From Polaromonas sp. AET17H-212 (GTDB lineage Bacteria; Pseudomonadota; Gammaproteobacteria; Burkholderiales; Burkholderiaceae_C): a stretch of DNA of 64,000 bases. The notes below the pieces were generated by a model that searched no databases, was not told the origin of the DNA, and saw only the letters and a program-made list of their open reading frames with translations. The DNA is taken from contig NZ_NBZW01000019.1 in assembly GCF_002379085.1 (NCBI RefSeq), forward strand, positions 1-64,000. The letters run 5' to 3'. This document shows positions 35,944 to 44,497 of this stretch, piece after piece (position 1 is the first letter of the stretch; each line of letters begins with the position of its first letter). A program made the translations under genes and the position numbers.

Positions 35944-36962
35944 CACAGGCCCGCCCCCCGTCCGGTATGCCGGTGCATCAGCCAGAGCAGGTAGCCGCCG
36001 CCCAGCACCGCCGTCAGCACGCCCACCGGCAGCTCCTGCGGCGCCACCAGCCAGCGCGCCAGGGTGTCGGCGGCCGTGAGCAGCACCGCCCCCATCAGCG
36101 CGGCCAGCACGGTCAGGCGGCCGTGGGTGGTCTTGACGACGGAGCGCACCAGGTGCGGTGCGGCCAAACCCACAAAAGCAATCAGCCCGGTCTGCGCCAC
36201 GGCGGTGCCGGTGGCCAGCGCCAGCACCGCCACCAACGCCACCCGCATCTGCGGCAGGCGCAGGCCCAGGCTTTGCGCTGTGGCTTCACCCAGCGCCAAG
36301 CCGTCGAGCACATGGCTCATCATCCAGGCGGCCAGCACGCTGAAGGCGAGCACCGCCGCCATCACAGCGCAGGCGGTCCAGCCGACAAAGGCCGTGCTGC
36401 CCAGCATGAAGGACTGCATGGCCTGCATGATCTCGGGCGTCAGCAGCAAAATCAGCGAGGTGATGGCACCCAGCACCACGCCGACAATCACGCCGGCCAG
36501 CAGCAGGCGCAGCGTGTGCTGCACACCCTTGGCCAGCAGCAGGGTCAGCAGCACGGCCAGCACGGCGCCGACAAAGGCCGCGCCGGTGAGCCCGATGCGC
36601 GCCAGCCAGTGCATGGCCAGCGGCGAGACGCCGAACAGCGCCATGGCCAGGGCCACACCCAGCGAGGCGCCCGAGGCGCTGCCCAGCAGGTAGGGGTCGG
36701 CCAGCGGGTTGCGAAACAGGCCTTGCGCCACCGCGCCCGCCAGGCCCAGCAAGGCGCCGGCCAGCCAGGCCCCCACGGTGCGCGGCAGCCGGATCTCGCG
36801 GACGATCTGCAGGGCCTGCGCGTCCTGCCACATGTTGCGCACACTTTCAAAACCGGTGCTGCCCACACTCACCCCCAGCAGCAGCAGGGCCGCGCTGGCC
36901 AGCAGCAGGCCGCCAGCCAGCAACAGGGCCACGCGGTGCTGGTTGGGAAAACGCGGACTCAT
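35943..36962 (-). CDS. btuC: cobalamin ABC transporter permease
   Basis: This FecCD/BtuC-type permease has 339 residues and about ten membrane helices. Family motifs are IVREIRLPRTVGAWLAGALLGLAGAVAQGLFRNPLADPYLLGSASGASLGVALAMAL, LLAGVIVGVVLGAITSLILL, LGLRLPQMR, and GLIAFVGLAAPHLVRSVV near the ATPase coupling helix. ATG 36962 overlaps the btuF stop by four bases. A much longer frame reaching into btuF is an artefact of high G+C. Confidence 0.93.
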   Translation of the reverse strand: MSPRFPNQHRVALLLAGGLLLASAALLLLGVSVGSTGFESVRNMWQDAQALQIVREIRLPRTVGAWLAGALLGLAGAVAQGLFRNPLADPYLLGSASGASLGVALAMALFGVSPLAMHWLARIGLTGAAFVGAVLAVLLTLLLAKGVQHTLRLLLAGVIVGVVLGAITSLILLLTPEIMQAMQSFMLGSTAFVGWTACAVMAAVLAFSVLAAWMMSHVLDGLALGEATAQSLGLRLPQMRVALVAVLALATGTAVAQTGLIAFVGLAAPHLVRSVVKTTHGRLTVLAALMGAVLLTAADTLARWLVAPQELPVGVLTAVLGGGYLLWLMHRHTGRGAGL

Positions 36963-37837
36963 GGTGCGGCCGGCGCCTTGTCTTCGAGACAACGGGCCAT
37001 CAGGCGGGCCGCCTCGGCCATGCGCGGGCCGGGCCGCACCACCACGTCGGACTCCACCACGCCGAACACGCAGATGCGCTGCTCCTTCACGGCCTTGATG
37101 CTGCCCCAGCCGGGATAAGACGCCATGGCCTGCATGCTGCGGTTGCCGACCATGATCACGTCGGGGTTGGCGCGCACCACGAACTCGGGGTTGAGCCGGG
37201 GAAAGGGGCCCAGCGACGCCGGCACCACGTTTTTGACACCCAGGCGCGTGAGTGTCTCGCCGATGAAGGAGGACTCGCCGGCGGCATAAGGCCCGCGGTT
37301 GACTTCGAAGTACACCCGCGCGCGTCTGGCCCGGGGCGACAGCGACTGCGCTGCCGCCGAGATGCTGGCGTCGATGGTGCGCCACAACCGTGCGGCACCG
37401 GTTGCCTCGGGGATATCGAGCAACACGCCGATTTTCCCGAGCACACGCCGGACATCGGCATGGCTCTTGGGCTCCAGCGCCACCACCTTGATGCCCAGCG
37501 ACTCCAGGCGCTGGCTGGCGCGTGAGGACGTGGCCAGCAGCACCACGTCGGGCCGCAGCGCCACGATGCCCTCGATGTTCGGGTCCAGCCCGCCGCCCAG
37601 CACCGGCAGGCTGCGCACGCTGGCGGGGTAATTCGAATACCGGTCCACACCGACCAGGCGCTGGCACTGGTCCATCGCGCAGACACTTTCAGTCAGCGAA
37701 GGCAGCAGGCTGACAATGCGCTGCGGGCTTTGCGCAAAACTCACGCTGACGCCGCGGTCGTCGGTCAGTTGCAGGGCGCGCGCCGGCATCAGGGCGGCGC
37801 ACGCCGTCAACAGCAAAAACCACAGGGCCTGATTCAT
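36959..37837 (-). CDS. btuF: cobalamin-binding periplasmic protein
   Basis: The 292 residues begin with a signal peptide (MNQALWFLLLTACAALMPARA), followed by a class III binding-protein fold. It shows RIVSLLPSLTESVCAMDQCQRLVGVDRYSNYP, the linking helix region, FEVNRGPYAAGESSFIGETLTRLGVKNVVP and NPDVIMVGN. It delivers B12 to BtuCD. It overlaps cobU upstream and btuC downstream by four bases each. A second binding-protein gene without signal peptide lies at 38414. Confidence 0.92.
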   Translation of the reverse strand: MNQALWFLLLTACAALMPARALQLTDDRGVSVSFAQSPQRIVSLLPSLTESVCAMDQCQRLVGVDRYSNYPASVRSLPVLGGGLDPNIEGIVALRPDVVLLATSSRASQRLESLGIKVVALEPKSHADVRRVLGKIGVLLDIPEATGAARLWRTIDASISAAAQSLSPRARRARVYFEVNRGPYAAGESSFIGETLTRLGVKNVVPASLGPFPRLNPEFVVRANPDVIMVGNRSMQAMASYPGWGSIKAVKEQRICVFGVVESDVVVRPGPRMAEAARLMARCLEDKAPAAP

Positions 37838-38421
37838 GGCGAGCCCTTGAGCGTCAGCGGCAAACCGGCGGCCATCAGGGTCACACGTTCGCAGGCTTGC
37901 GCGACGTCCTGGTTGAGCCGGCCCAGCGCATCGACAAAGGCGCGCACCTCGCGCCCGAGCGGTATCACGCCCAGTCCGATCTCGTTGCCGACCAGCACCA
38001 GCGGTCCGGAGCAGCCTTCGATTGCTTCCAAAAGCATAGCTGCTGGCGCTTGTGGGTATTGGGCTGCAGCCTTATTTTTCTCTGAATTTTCGGCGGGCAT
38101 GAGCCAGTTGGTCAGCCACAGCGTCAGGCAATCGACCACCACCAGGGTCTGCGCGTTGCCGTGTTCCGTGATTGCCTGCGCCAGCTCCAGTGGCTCTTCG
38201 ACCGTGGACATGCCGGGAACCCGCTCGGCCCTGTCCTGCTGGTGGCGCGCGATGCGTTCGCGCATCTCGTCGTCCCAGGGCTGGCCGGTGGCGATCAGCA
38301 CCGCACGGTGCGCGGGTAATTGCGCGAGCCAGCCCTGCGCCAGCCTTTCGGCGCGGCGCGACTTGCCGCTGCGCTGGCCGCCGAGGATCAGTTCACTGCG
38401 AGCCAGGGACAGGCTACTCAT
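37834..38421 (-). CDS. cobU: adenosylcobinamide kinase/adenosylcobinamide-phosphate guanylyltransferase
   Basis: This bifunctional nucleotide-loop enzyme has 195 residues. It has the P-loop ELILGGQRSGKSRRAERLA, ATGQPWDDEMRERIARHQQDR with the GMP-accepting His, VVVDCLTLWLTNWL, and VLVGNEIGLGVIPLGREVRAFVDALGRLNQDVA. The stretch about 109-130 (rich in Lys, Ala and Pro) is translated from a dispersed repeat and replaces the variable loop of relatives. It overlaps its neighbours by eight and four bases. Confidence 0.93.
   Translation of the reverse strand: MSSLSLARSELILGGQRSGKSRRAERLAQGWLAQLPAHRAVLIATGQPWDDEMRERIARHQQDRAERVPGMSTVEEPLELAQAITEHGNAQTLVVVDCLTLWLTNWLMPAENSEKNKAAAQYPQAPAAMLLEAIEGCSGPLVLVGNEIGLGVIPLGREVRAFVDALGRLNQDVAQACERVTLMAAGLPLTLKGSP
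38055..38082 (+). repeat. dispersed repeat inside cobU
   Basis: It reads CATAGCTGCTGGCGCTTG, then a short variable part and GGGCTGCAGCC. Sixteen consecutive bases (ATAGCTGCTGGCGCTT) are identical to copy 1 at 1814. It is antisense to cobU and in frame with it. Confidence 0.65.
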
Positions 38422-39214
38422 GGGCCATGCTCCAGTCCATGACGATGCGGTGCAGTTGCTCTACCCCGTCGGTCAGCGCGGCCGGTCCGGGCTGCAGGAT
38501 GTCCGCCGACTTGATCTCGAACAGCTGGCCGTTTTTGACGGCGTTGACGTTCTCCCAACCCGGCCGCGCCGCGACTTTTTCGGGCCGGAACTTCTTGCCG
38601 CACCAGGAACCGATGATGATGTCGGGGTTGCGTTCGATGATCTGCGCACCGTCGGCAATGATGCGGTCCTTGCCCATGGCCATGCGCGCCAGTTCGGGAA
38701 AACAGTCGTCGCCACCGGCCACGCCCAGCAGTTCGGAAACCCAGGCGATGGCGCTGATGTGCGGCTCGTCCCACTCCTCAAAAAACACGCGGGGCCGCCG
38801 CTTCAGGCCGGCCGCAGCCTGGGCAATGGCGGCCAGCCTGTCCTGCATGAGCTGCATCAGCTGCAGCCCGCGCTCGGCCTGCCCGACCATCGCCGCGACC
38901 TGGTACATCATGGAGAAAATTTCAGCGATGCTGCGCTGGTTGAACACCGTGACCTGCACGCCCTTGCGGATCAGCTCGGCCGCAATGTCGGCCTGCAGGT
39001 CCGAAAAGCCGAACACGCAGTCGGGCCGGAGTTCCAGGATCTTGTCGATTTTGGCGCTGAGAAAAGCGCTGACCCGGGGTTTTTCGGCACGTGCGCGCGG
39101 CGGTCGGACCGTGTAGCCGGAGATCCCGACGATGCGGCCCTCTTCGCCGAGCAGGTACAGCCACTCGGTGGTTTCCTCGGTCATGCAGACGATGCGTTGC
39201 GGGCCGTACCTCAT
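38414..39214 (-). CDS. BtuF-like cobalamin-binding protein without signal peptide
   Basis: The class III binding-protein fold has 266 residues: RIVCMTEETTEWLYLLGEEGRIVGISGYTV, KIDKILELRPDCVFGFSDLQADIAAELIRKGVQVTVFNQRSI, VFFEEWDEPHISAIAWVSELLGVAGG and ERNPDIIIGSWCGKKF. ATG 39214 overlaps the cobB stop (ATGA) and the protein starts directly with the fold, so no export signal is visible. It may be a cytoplasmic corrinoid carrier, or be exported by another start or route. It differs clearly from BtuF at 36959. Confidence 0.8.
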   Translation of the reverse strand: MRYGPQRIVCMTEETTEWLYLLGEEGRIVGISGYTVRPPRARAEKPRVSAFLSAKIDKILELRPDCVFGFSDLQADIAAELIRKGVQVTVFNQRSIAEIFSMMYQVAAMVGQAERGLQLMQLMQDRLAAIAQAAAGLKRRPRVFFEEWDEPHISAIAWVSELLGVAGGDDCFPELARMAMGKDRIIADGAQIIERNPDIIIGSWCGKKFRPEKVAARPGWENVNAVKNGQLFEIKSADILQPGPAALTDGVEQLHRIVMDWSMAHE

Positions 39215-40545
39215 GGCTGCGGCTCCGCTGAAAAAAGGCGGGCGGTCGCTGCCGGGCTGGACGCAAACCAGGCGTGGAAATAGCTGGCACGGACCGAACC
39301 CGAGGCATACAGCGCTTCGCCCTCGCCGCGCAGCTTGCGCCCGGGCGCCGCTTCGGTGCGGGTGGCGGGCTGCAGCGGCGTGATGCAGGTCGAGTAGTGG
39401 AAGGTGTGGCCGCGCAGGGTCCCACCGTCTATGCCAAGCTGCTGCGGGCCCAGTGCGGCCAGGCGTTTTTGCATGCTGACGCTGCCGGGCAGCACGCCCC
39501 ACATCGGGTGGCGTTGGCCATCGACGGTGTGCAACGCCTCAAACAGCGCCATCATGCCGCCGCACTCGGCCCAGACCGGCTTGCCGGCGCGCACATGCGC
39601 AGCGAGGCTGTCCTTCATGGCGCGGTTGGCCGCCAGGGCCTCCAGATGCAGTTCGGGGTAACCGCCGGGCAGCCAGAGCGCGTCGCAGTCCGGCAAGGCG
39701 GTGTCGGCCAGTGGCGAAAAAAACACCAGCTGCGCACCGAGCTCGCGCAGGCAATCGAGATTGGCCGCGTAAATGAAGCAGAACGCGGCGTCGCGCGCCA
39801 CGGCCACCGTGCGGCCCTCTAGTGCACCGGCCGGAAACGCCGGCAGATCCGGCGCCTTGAAGGGAACCGCCCAGGCCTGCAGGTCGTCCGCGCCCATCTG
39901 CCCGAGCGGGGTGGTGGCCAGCGCATCGGCCGCCGCGTCCAGCCGCTGCATGGCGTCGCCGAGTTCATCGGACATCACCAGGCCCAGGTGCCGCTCGGGC
40001 AGCGTCATGGCACTGCTGCGCATCAGGGCGCCCAGCCAGTGAGCCGGCTCACGCAGGCTTTCCTCGAGCATCAGCGCATGGCTGTCGGAGGCCACCCGGT
40101 TGGCCAGCACGCCGGCAAAGCGCAGGCCGTCCCGATAATGCTGCAGGCCCCAGGCCAGCGCGCCGAAGGTGCCGGCCATGGACCCGGCGTCGATGACGGC
40201 CAGCACCGGCAGGCCGAAACGCTGCGCCAGATCGGCCGCGCTCGGCTGCCCGTCGAACAGCCCCATCACGCCTTCGACAATGATCAGGTCGGCCTCCTGT
40301 GCCGCATCATGCAGCCGCTGCGCGCAGTCGGCCTCGCCGGTCATCCACAGGTCGAGCTGGTGCACCGGCGCGCCGCTGGCCAGGGCCAGCCAGTACGGGT
40401 CCAGAAAATCCGGCCCGCACTTGAAGACCCGCACACGCCGTCCCTGACGCGTGTGCAGGCGCGCCAGCGCACACGCGACCGTGGTCTTGCCCTGGCCGGA
40501 CGCCGGGGCGGCGATGAGAATGGCGGGACAGCGGTTGTTTGGCAA
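39211..40545 (-). CDS. cobB: cobyrinic acid a,c-diamide synthase
   Basis: This enzyme amidates the a and c side chains of cobyrinate (called CbiA in the anaerobic route). The 444 residues have an N-terminal ATP domain with P-loop IAAPASGQGKTTVACALARLHTRQG, FKCGPDFLDPYWLALASG and VEGVMGLFDG. The C-terminal glutamine amidotransferase domain has Cys in VWAECGGMMALFEAL and His in GHTFHYS. Its presence with cobQ implies that corrin-ring amidation, not only salvage, is carried out, though corrin ring genes are not in the window. It begins 12 bases after btuB. Confidence 0.94.
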   Translation of the reverse strand: MPNNRCPAILIAAPASGQGKTTVACALARLHTRQGRRVRVFKCGPDFLDPYWLALASGAPVHQLDLWMTGEADCAQRLHDAAQEADLIIVEGVMGLFDGQPSAADLAQRFGLPVLAVIDAGSMAGTFGALAWGLQHYRDGLRFAGVLANRVASDSHALMLEESLREPAHWLGALMRSSAMTLPERHLGLVMSDELGDAMQRLDAAADALATTPLGQMGADDLQAWAVPFKAPDLPAFPAGALEGRTVAVARDAAFCFIYAANLDCLRELGAQLVFFSPLADTALPDCDALWLPGGYPELHLEALAANRAMKDSLAAHVRAGKPVWAECGGMMALFEALHTVDGQRHPMWGVLPGSVSMQKRLAALGPQQLGIDGGTLRGHTFHYSTCITPLQPATRTEAAPGRKLRGEGEALYASGSVRASYFHAWFASSPAATARLFSAEPQP

Positions 40546-40557
40546 GACAGCTTCCTT

Positions 40558-42396
40558 TTATTTCGGCTGGTAGCGCATGGTGACAAACACGCCACGCCCG
40601 GGCTGGTTGTAGCCCAGGATGGTTTCGTATTGCCGGTTGGTCAGGTTGTTGACCCTGGCTTGCAGCTTCCAGTCCTTGTTGAGCGCATAGTCTGCATAAA
40701 CATCGGCCGTGGTGTAGCCGTCAACGGGCTTGAGGTTTGCCGTGTCATCAAAACGCCCTCCGGCCCGCAACACCGAGCCACCCACCGTCCAGACGCCTGC
40801 GCCGTAGTCGGCACCCAGCGTCACCTGGCTGGCACTGCGGCGCGGCAGGCGCTTGCCGGTGATTTCGTTGCGCGGATCGAGCGCGTCCACCGAAGCACGC
40901 AGCGTCAGTGCGCCGAACGAGCCGTCATAAGCCAGCGTCCAGCCATCAATCCGCGCCCGGGGCACGTTGACGGGGGTTGTCGTGCTGGTAATGAAGCCAC
41001 GGATCTTGTTGTCAAAATGGACCAGCTTCACGGTATGGCCCGCATCACTCCAGGCGATGCCCATATCCGTATTGCGGCCGCGTTCAGGCTGCAGCGCGGA
41101 ATTGCCAAAACCGGGGAAATACAGCTGGTTGAACGATGGCGCCACGAAACTGGTGCCATGCGAGGCATGCACGCGCCAAGCGGGTGTGAGGTTGAACGCG
41201 TAACCGGCAAAGCCGGTGTTGCCGCTGCCGAACTGCGAATTGCTGTCGCTGCGCACATTGAGTTGCCAGCTGTGCCGGCCTTCGCTGCCGTTGAGTCCGG
41301 CAAACCAGGACGCCACCGTACGTTCGTTCACGGTGTACCGGGTCGTGCTGTCCACTTTTTGCGCCAGGTGCTCCATGCCAAGCAGCGCAACGCCAAGCGG
41401 CGTGTCGACATCGTTCTGCCAGGTCCACTGTTGCTGCGTCGTCTTGAACAGGCTGGGAAACAGGGCCGGTGCAGCCACAATGGCCCGGCTTGAATCCACG
41501 CTTTGGCCGAAGCGCAGCTGTGTTTTCCAGCCCGGCAGGAGCCGGCCCTCAACACCGGTCCGCAGTGTTTGGGTCCGTCCTGCGTAGCGGGTATCGCGGT
41601 TAAGGCCATCGTCAGTGTGGTTCACACTGTCTGCATGCAGAAGGCCGGCATCGACCTTCCATGCGGCATTGATCTGCAAGGCCACCGAGGCGTTCAGTGC
41701 CTCCTGGTCAAAGCCGTCACGATCAGGGTTGAAGTTGCTTCCCACTCTGGCATTGGTGCTGGAAAAACCGGCATCACGGGTTTTCTGAACACCCAGGGCG
41801 TAGCTGACCTGGCCGGTTCCCCCGGTCAAACCGGTGGCCACCTGGCGGTATTTTTCACTCCCCAAAGACACCGAGGCGTAAGGGCTGAAACCTTTGGTAC
41901 CTTTGCGCAAAAATATTTGCACGACACCGCCCACCGCCTCGCTGCCATACAACGCCGAGGCCGGGCCTTTCAGAATTTCAATGCGCTCGATCATGTCCAC
42001 CGGAATGGTGTCCCACGATGGCGTACCGGTGGTGGCTGAGCCATAGCGCACGCCGTCCACCAGCAAGATGACATGGCGGGCTTCGGTGCCACGAATGTTG
42101 ATGCTGCTGTTCTTGCCCAGGCCGCCGTTGGAGCTGAACTGGACACCGGGAACCCGGGACAGAATTTCAGGCAGGGTTCTGCCTGCATATTTTTCGATCC
42201 CGGTCCGGTCGATCACCACCACGTCGCTGACAAGTTCGTCAGCCCGTGTCGGTGTGCGAGTAGCCGCGACCACCGTTTCTTTAAGAGTGGCGCCTGTTCC
42301 CTGGATTTGGGAAAAGGCAGGAAAAGCCGCGGCCAAAGCCAGCGGCAGCACGGCAACGCGTACACGAGAAACACAGATTTTCATGATGAGAAACAT
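40558..42396 (-). CDS. btuB: TonB-dependent outer-membrane cobalamin receptor
   Basis: The protein has 612 residues from ATG 42396, or 608 from ATG 42384. A signal peptide ends near AFPAFS. A TonB-box-like ETVVAATRT follows, then the plug (about 45-170: LPEILSRVPGVQFSSNGGLGKNSSINIRGTEARHVILLVDGVRYGS, IEILKGPASALYGSEAVGGVVQIFL). The 22-strand barrel ends with YETILGYNQPGRGVFVTMRYQPK. Cobalamin as substrate is supported by the riboswitch immediately upstream and by the downstream btuFCD and cob genes. It is the first gene of the operon. Confidence 0.94.
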   Translation of the reverse strand: MFLIMKICVSRVRVAVLPLALAAAFPAFSQIQGTGATLKETVVAATRTPTRADELVSDVVVIDRTGIEKYAGRTLPEILSRVPGVQFSSNGGLGKNSSINIRGTEARHVILLVDGVRYGSATTGTPSWDTIPVDMIERIEILKGPASALYGSEAVGGVVQIFLRKGTKGFSPYASVSLGSEKYRQVATGLTGGTGQVSYALGVQKTRDAGFSSTNARVGSNFNPDRDGFDQEALNASVALQINAAWKVDAGLLHADSVNHTDDGLNRDTRYAGRTQTLRTGVEGRLLPGWKTQLRFGQSVDSSRAIVAAPALFPSLFKTTQQQWTWQNDVDTPLGVALLGMEHLAQKVDSTTRYTVNERTVASWFAGLNGSEGRHSWQLNVRSDSNSQFGSGNTGFAGYAFNLTPAWRVHASHGTSFVAPSFNQLYFPGFGNSALQPERGRNTDMGIAWSDAGHTVKLVHFDNKIRGFITSTTTPVNVPRARIDGWTLAYDGSFGALTLRASVDALDPRNEITGKRLPRRSASQVTLGADYGAGVWTVGGSVLRAGGRFDDTANLKPVDGYTTADVYADYALNKDWKLQARVNNLTNRQYETILGYNQPGRGVFVTMRYQPK

Positions 42397-42792
42397 TCAA
42401 CAAAAGGCCCTCACCGGCTTCCCCGCCAGTGCATGAGCGTTAAAAACGCCCGGTCCAATGAAAGACGCGCGCGTTCACCTTGTTGGCCGGTATCCGGGCT
42501 GACGGAACTGCTCTCATCGCCTTCCCAAGCGCGTGTTCAGAACGCTCAGTGGCTGATGATGAAAGCTGAATGTGCCCCGAGCCTGAATCAGGGGTGCGAC
42601 ATTCGTCCGTTTACCGTTGCGGGGGCAGCGCAGGTTAAAAATCTAGGCGCAATCGGCCCGGGCTGACCCGGTGCGGATGGCGTTGATTCCCTCCTGCTTC
42701 CCGTTGAACTGCAGCGTGTGAACCACACCGCGAGCACCAACAGGCAAGATTCTACGCGCCAAAACTGTGCAAACCCTACAATTGGTACTTCC
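42397..42792. other. 396-base divergent intergenic region with riboswitch
   Basis: The left two thirds carry the cobalamin riboswitch for the leftward operon. The right end (about 42670-42792) should hold the promoters for both directions. Just upstream of the rightward genes, CTACAATTGG (about 42776) resembles a -10 element. No gene is seen. Confidence 0.6.
42484..42670 (-). ncRNA. cobalamin riboswitch
   Basis: Read on the minus strand, the conserved pieces occur in order: GCTGCCCCCGCAACGGTA (42613-42630), then GCCACTGAGCG, GGGAAGGCGATGAGAGC, and the B12 box CAGCCCGGATACCGGCC (42486-42502). Between the aptamer and btuB lies a small stem GCGTT-TTT-AACGC (near 42440) that could act in the expression platform. 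It would repress the btuB-to-cobQ transcript when adenosylcobalamin is plentiful. Confidence 0.92.
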
Positions 42793-43053
42793 ATGTCGAA
42801 CCCAACCCACATCGACCAGATCGCCGAACGCGTCGAGCGGCTCCTGCTGCGCTACGAGGAGTTGCAGCGCACCAATGCCCTGCTCACCGAGCAGGTGCAC
42901 GAACTCACGCAGGAGCGTGATTCGCTGCGCTCACGCCTGAGCGCCGCCCGCGCCCGGGTCGATGCACTGCTCGAACGCCTGCCGGATTCGTCCGCGCCGA
43001 TGTCGGCCGCTGGCCCGGCCCATGGCAGGACACCCGTGGGATCGGACTCATGA
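42793..43053 (+). CDS. small coiled-coil protein, ZapB-like (TIGR02449 type)
   Basis: The 86-residue protein is mostly one coiled coil (about 5-60: IDQIAERVERLLLRYEELQRTNALLTEQVHELTQERDSLRSRL), with a disordered Pro/Ala tail. Its stop overlaps the zapA start by four bases (ATGA). The arrangement, upstream of zapA and 6S RNA, is common in proteobacteria and suggests a division-associated partner. The exact function is not established from sequence. Confidence 0.82.
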   Translation: MSNPTHIDQIAERVERLLLRYEELQRTNALLTEQVHELTQERDSLRSRLSAARARVDALLERLPDSSAPMSAAGPAHGRTPVGSDS

Positions 43054-43415
43054 AGCAGCTTGACGTACAGATCATGGGCCAGAGCTACCTGCTCGGCTGC
43101 CCGGAGGGCGGCGAGACCAGGCTGCTCGACGCCGTGGAAAAGGTCGACGCGGCCATGTGCAAGATCCGCGACGCCGGAAAAATCAAGGCGCGTGACCGCA
43201 TTGCCGTGCTGGCCGCCCTGAACCTGGCTTTCGAGCTGTCCGAGCTGGAGGCCAATGCGCTGAAGGCCGCGCACAGCACCCCGGCGCCGGCCGCCGCCCC
43301 GGCCAGGTCCAACGGCGCGGGCATGTCGGCGGCCGAAGCCGCAGCGCAGCCGCAGCTGGCGGCCTTGCTGCAGCGCCTGGACAACGCGCTGGGCGTGGAC
43401 GGCCGACTGCTGTAA
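43050..43415 (+). CDS. zapA: cell division protein ZapA
   Basis: The 121-residue FtsZ-ring stabiliser starts KQLDVQIMGQSYLLGCPEGGETRLLDAVEKVDAAMCKIRDAGK, the conserved ZapA globular head. The central helix follows (IKARDRIAVLAALNLAFELSELEANAL). After an Ala/Pro-rich linker a short C-terminal helix (QLAALLQRLDNALGVDG) remains. It acts at the cytoplasmic face of the Z-ring. It is coupled to the preceding coiled-coil gene, with 6S RNA immediately downstream. Confidence 0.92.
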   Translation: MKQLDVQIMGQSYLLGCPEGGETRLLDAVEKVDAAMCKIRDAGKIKARDRIAVLAALNLAFELSELEANALKAAHSTPAPAAAPARSNGAGMSAAEAAAQPQLAALLQRLDNALGVDGRLL

Positions 43416-43464
43416 AGCGGCCCTCGGGGCCAGCGCGGCGCGCGCCAAACGCCTACAATCGAAC

Positions 43465-43640
43465 CGTCTGCGGTACACACCGGGCTTTATATTTCCTTGT
43501 ACCAATGCTCTTAGAGCACGGGCTTGGTAAATTGTCAGGCAGGCGTGATCGTCTCGCGTTAGACGAACCCGAAACCTGACTGCCCTCGCCCACCTGAACC
43601 CTGGTTCAGGATGACGGTCCGGTGGTATTCGCAGACACCT
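43465..43640 (+). ncRNA. ssrS: 6S RNA
   Basis: It lies 50 bases after zapA, the usual location. The ends pair: GTCTGCGGTACACACCGG (43466-43483) with CCGGTGGTATTCGCAGAC (43620-43637), forming the closing stem of a long rod about 175 nt in length. An upstream TACAAT (43454-43459) fits a -10 box at correct distance, and T6 (43640-43645) follows. A second stem, CAGGCAGGCGT / TGACTGCC, lies nearer the middle. 6S RNA binds sigma-70 RNA polymerase in stationary phase. Confidence 0.85.
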
Positions 43641-43690
43641 TTTTTCATCATCCCGGGCTTGACCGGGGTCACGCCACCAGCGCAGATCCG

Positions 43691-44491
43691 ATGTCCCTCG
43701 AGCCCCAACTCATTGCCGAACTCCTCCTGCTGGGCCTGTGCACCGGCTTTCTCGCCGGCCTGCTGGGCATTGGCGGCGGCATGCTGATGGTGCCCTTCAT
43801 GACCTTCATCCTCACGTCCAAGGGCTATCCGCAGGAATACACGGTGAAGATGGCGGTCGCCACTTCGCTGGCCACCATCTGCTTCAGCTCGCTCTCGTCG
43901 GTACGCGCGCATCACCGGCGCGGGGCGGTGCTCTGGCCCATCGTCCGGCTGCTGGCACCCGGCATCCTGCTGGGTGCGCTGGTCGGCGCCCAGCTGGCAG
44001 CGGCACTGCCGGGAAAAATCCTGAGCATCCTGTTTGCGGTCTTCGTGGCGTTTTCCGCCACCCAGATGTTCCTGAACCGCAAGCCCAAACCGAGCCGCAC
44101 CCTGCCTGGTCGCCTGGGCACCTTCGGCATGGGCGGCGTGATCGGCATGTTGTCTTCGCTGGTGGGTGCGGGCGGCGCTTTTGTCTCGGTGCCGTTCATG
44201 ACCTGGTGCAATGTGAAAATCCATGACGCCGTGGGCACTTCGGCAGCGCTCGGCTTCCCGATCGCACTGGCCGGCACCCTGGGCTACATCTGGGCCGGCC
44301 GGGACCTGCCGCAGATGCCGCCCGGTTCGGTGGGGTTTCTCTATTTGCCGGGTCTGATCGTCATCTCGCTGGCCAGCATCAGCACGGCACCGCTGGGCGC
44401 ACGCACAGCCCACCGCATGGACATCCGGCCGCTGAAGAAAGTGTTCGCGGCCGTGCTGTATGTTCTGGCCGCGTACTTCCTGCTGCGCTGA
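43691..44491 (+). CDS. TSUP-family (TauE/SafE) membrane permease
   Basis: The 266 residues form about eight membrane helices in two repeats. The first repeat has TGFLAGLLGIGGGMLMVPFMTFIL, the second GVIGMLSSLVGAGGAFVSVPFMTWCNV, both typical of the sulfite/organosulfonate exporter family (Pfam TauE). ATG 43691 is chosen because the longer frame starts with GTG inside the 6S RNA. The substrate is unknown. The gene converges with a LysR gene six bases away and shows no metabolic partner. Confidence 0.88.
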   Translation: MSLEPQLIAELLLLGLCTGFLAGLLGIGGGMLMVPFMTFILTSKGYPQEYTVKMAVATSLATICFSSLSSVRAHHRRGAVLWPIVRLLAPGILLGALVGAQLAAALPGKILSILFAVFVAFSATQMFLNRKPKPSRTLPGRLGTFGMGGVIGMLSSLVGAGGAFVSVPFMTWCNVKIHDAVGTSAALGFPIALAGTLGYIWAGRDLPQMPPGSVGFLYLPGLIVISLASISTAPLGARTAHRMDIRPLKKVFAAVLYVLAAYFLLR

Positions 44492-44497
44492 TTTTTT

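Noticed and set aside
43622..43690. GTG extension of the TSUP permease gene
   Set aside because: It lies within the closing stem and terminator of the 6S RNA; ATG 43691 gives the normal N-terminus.
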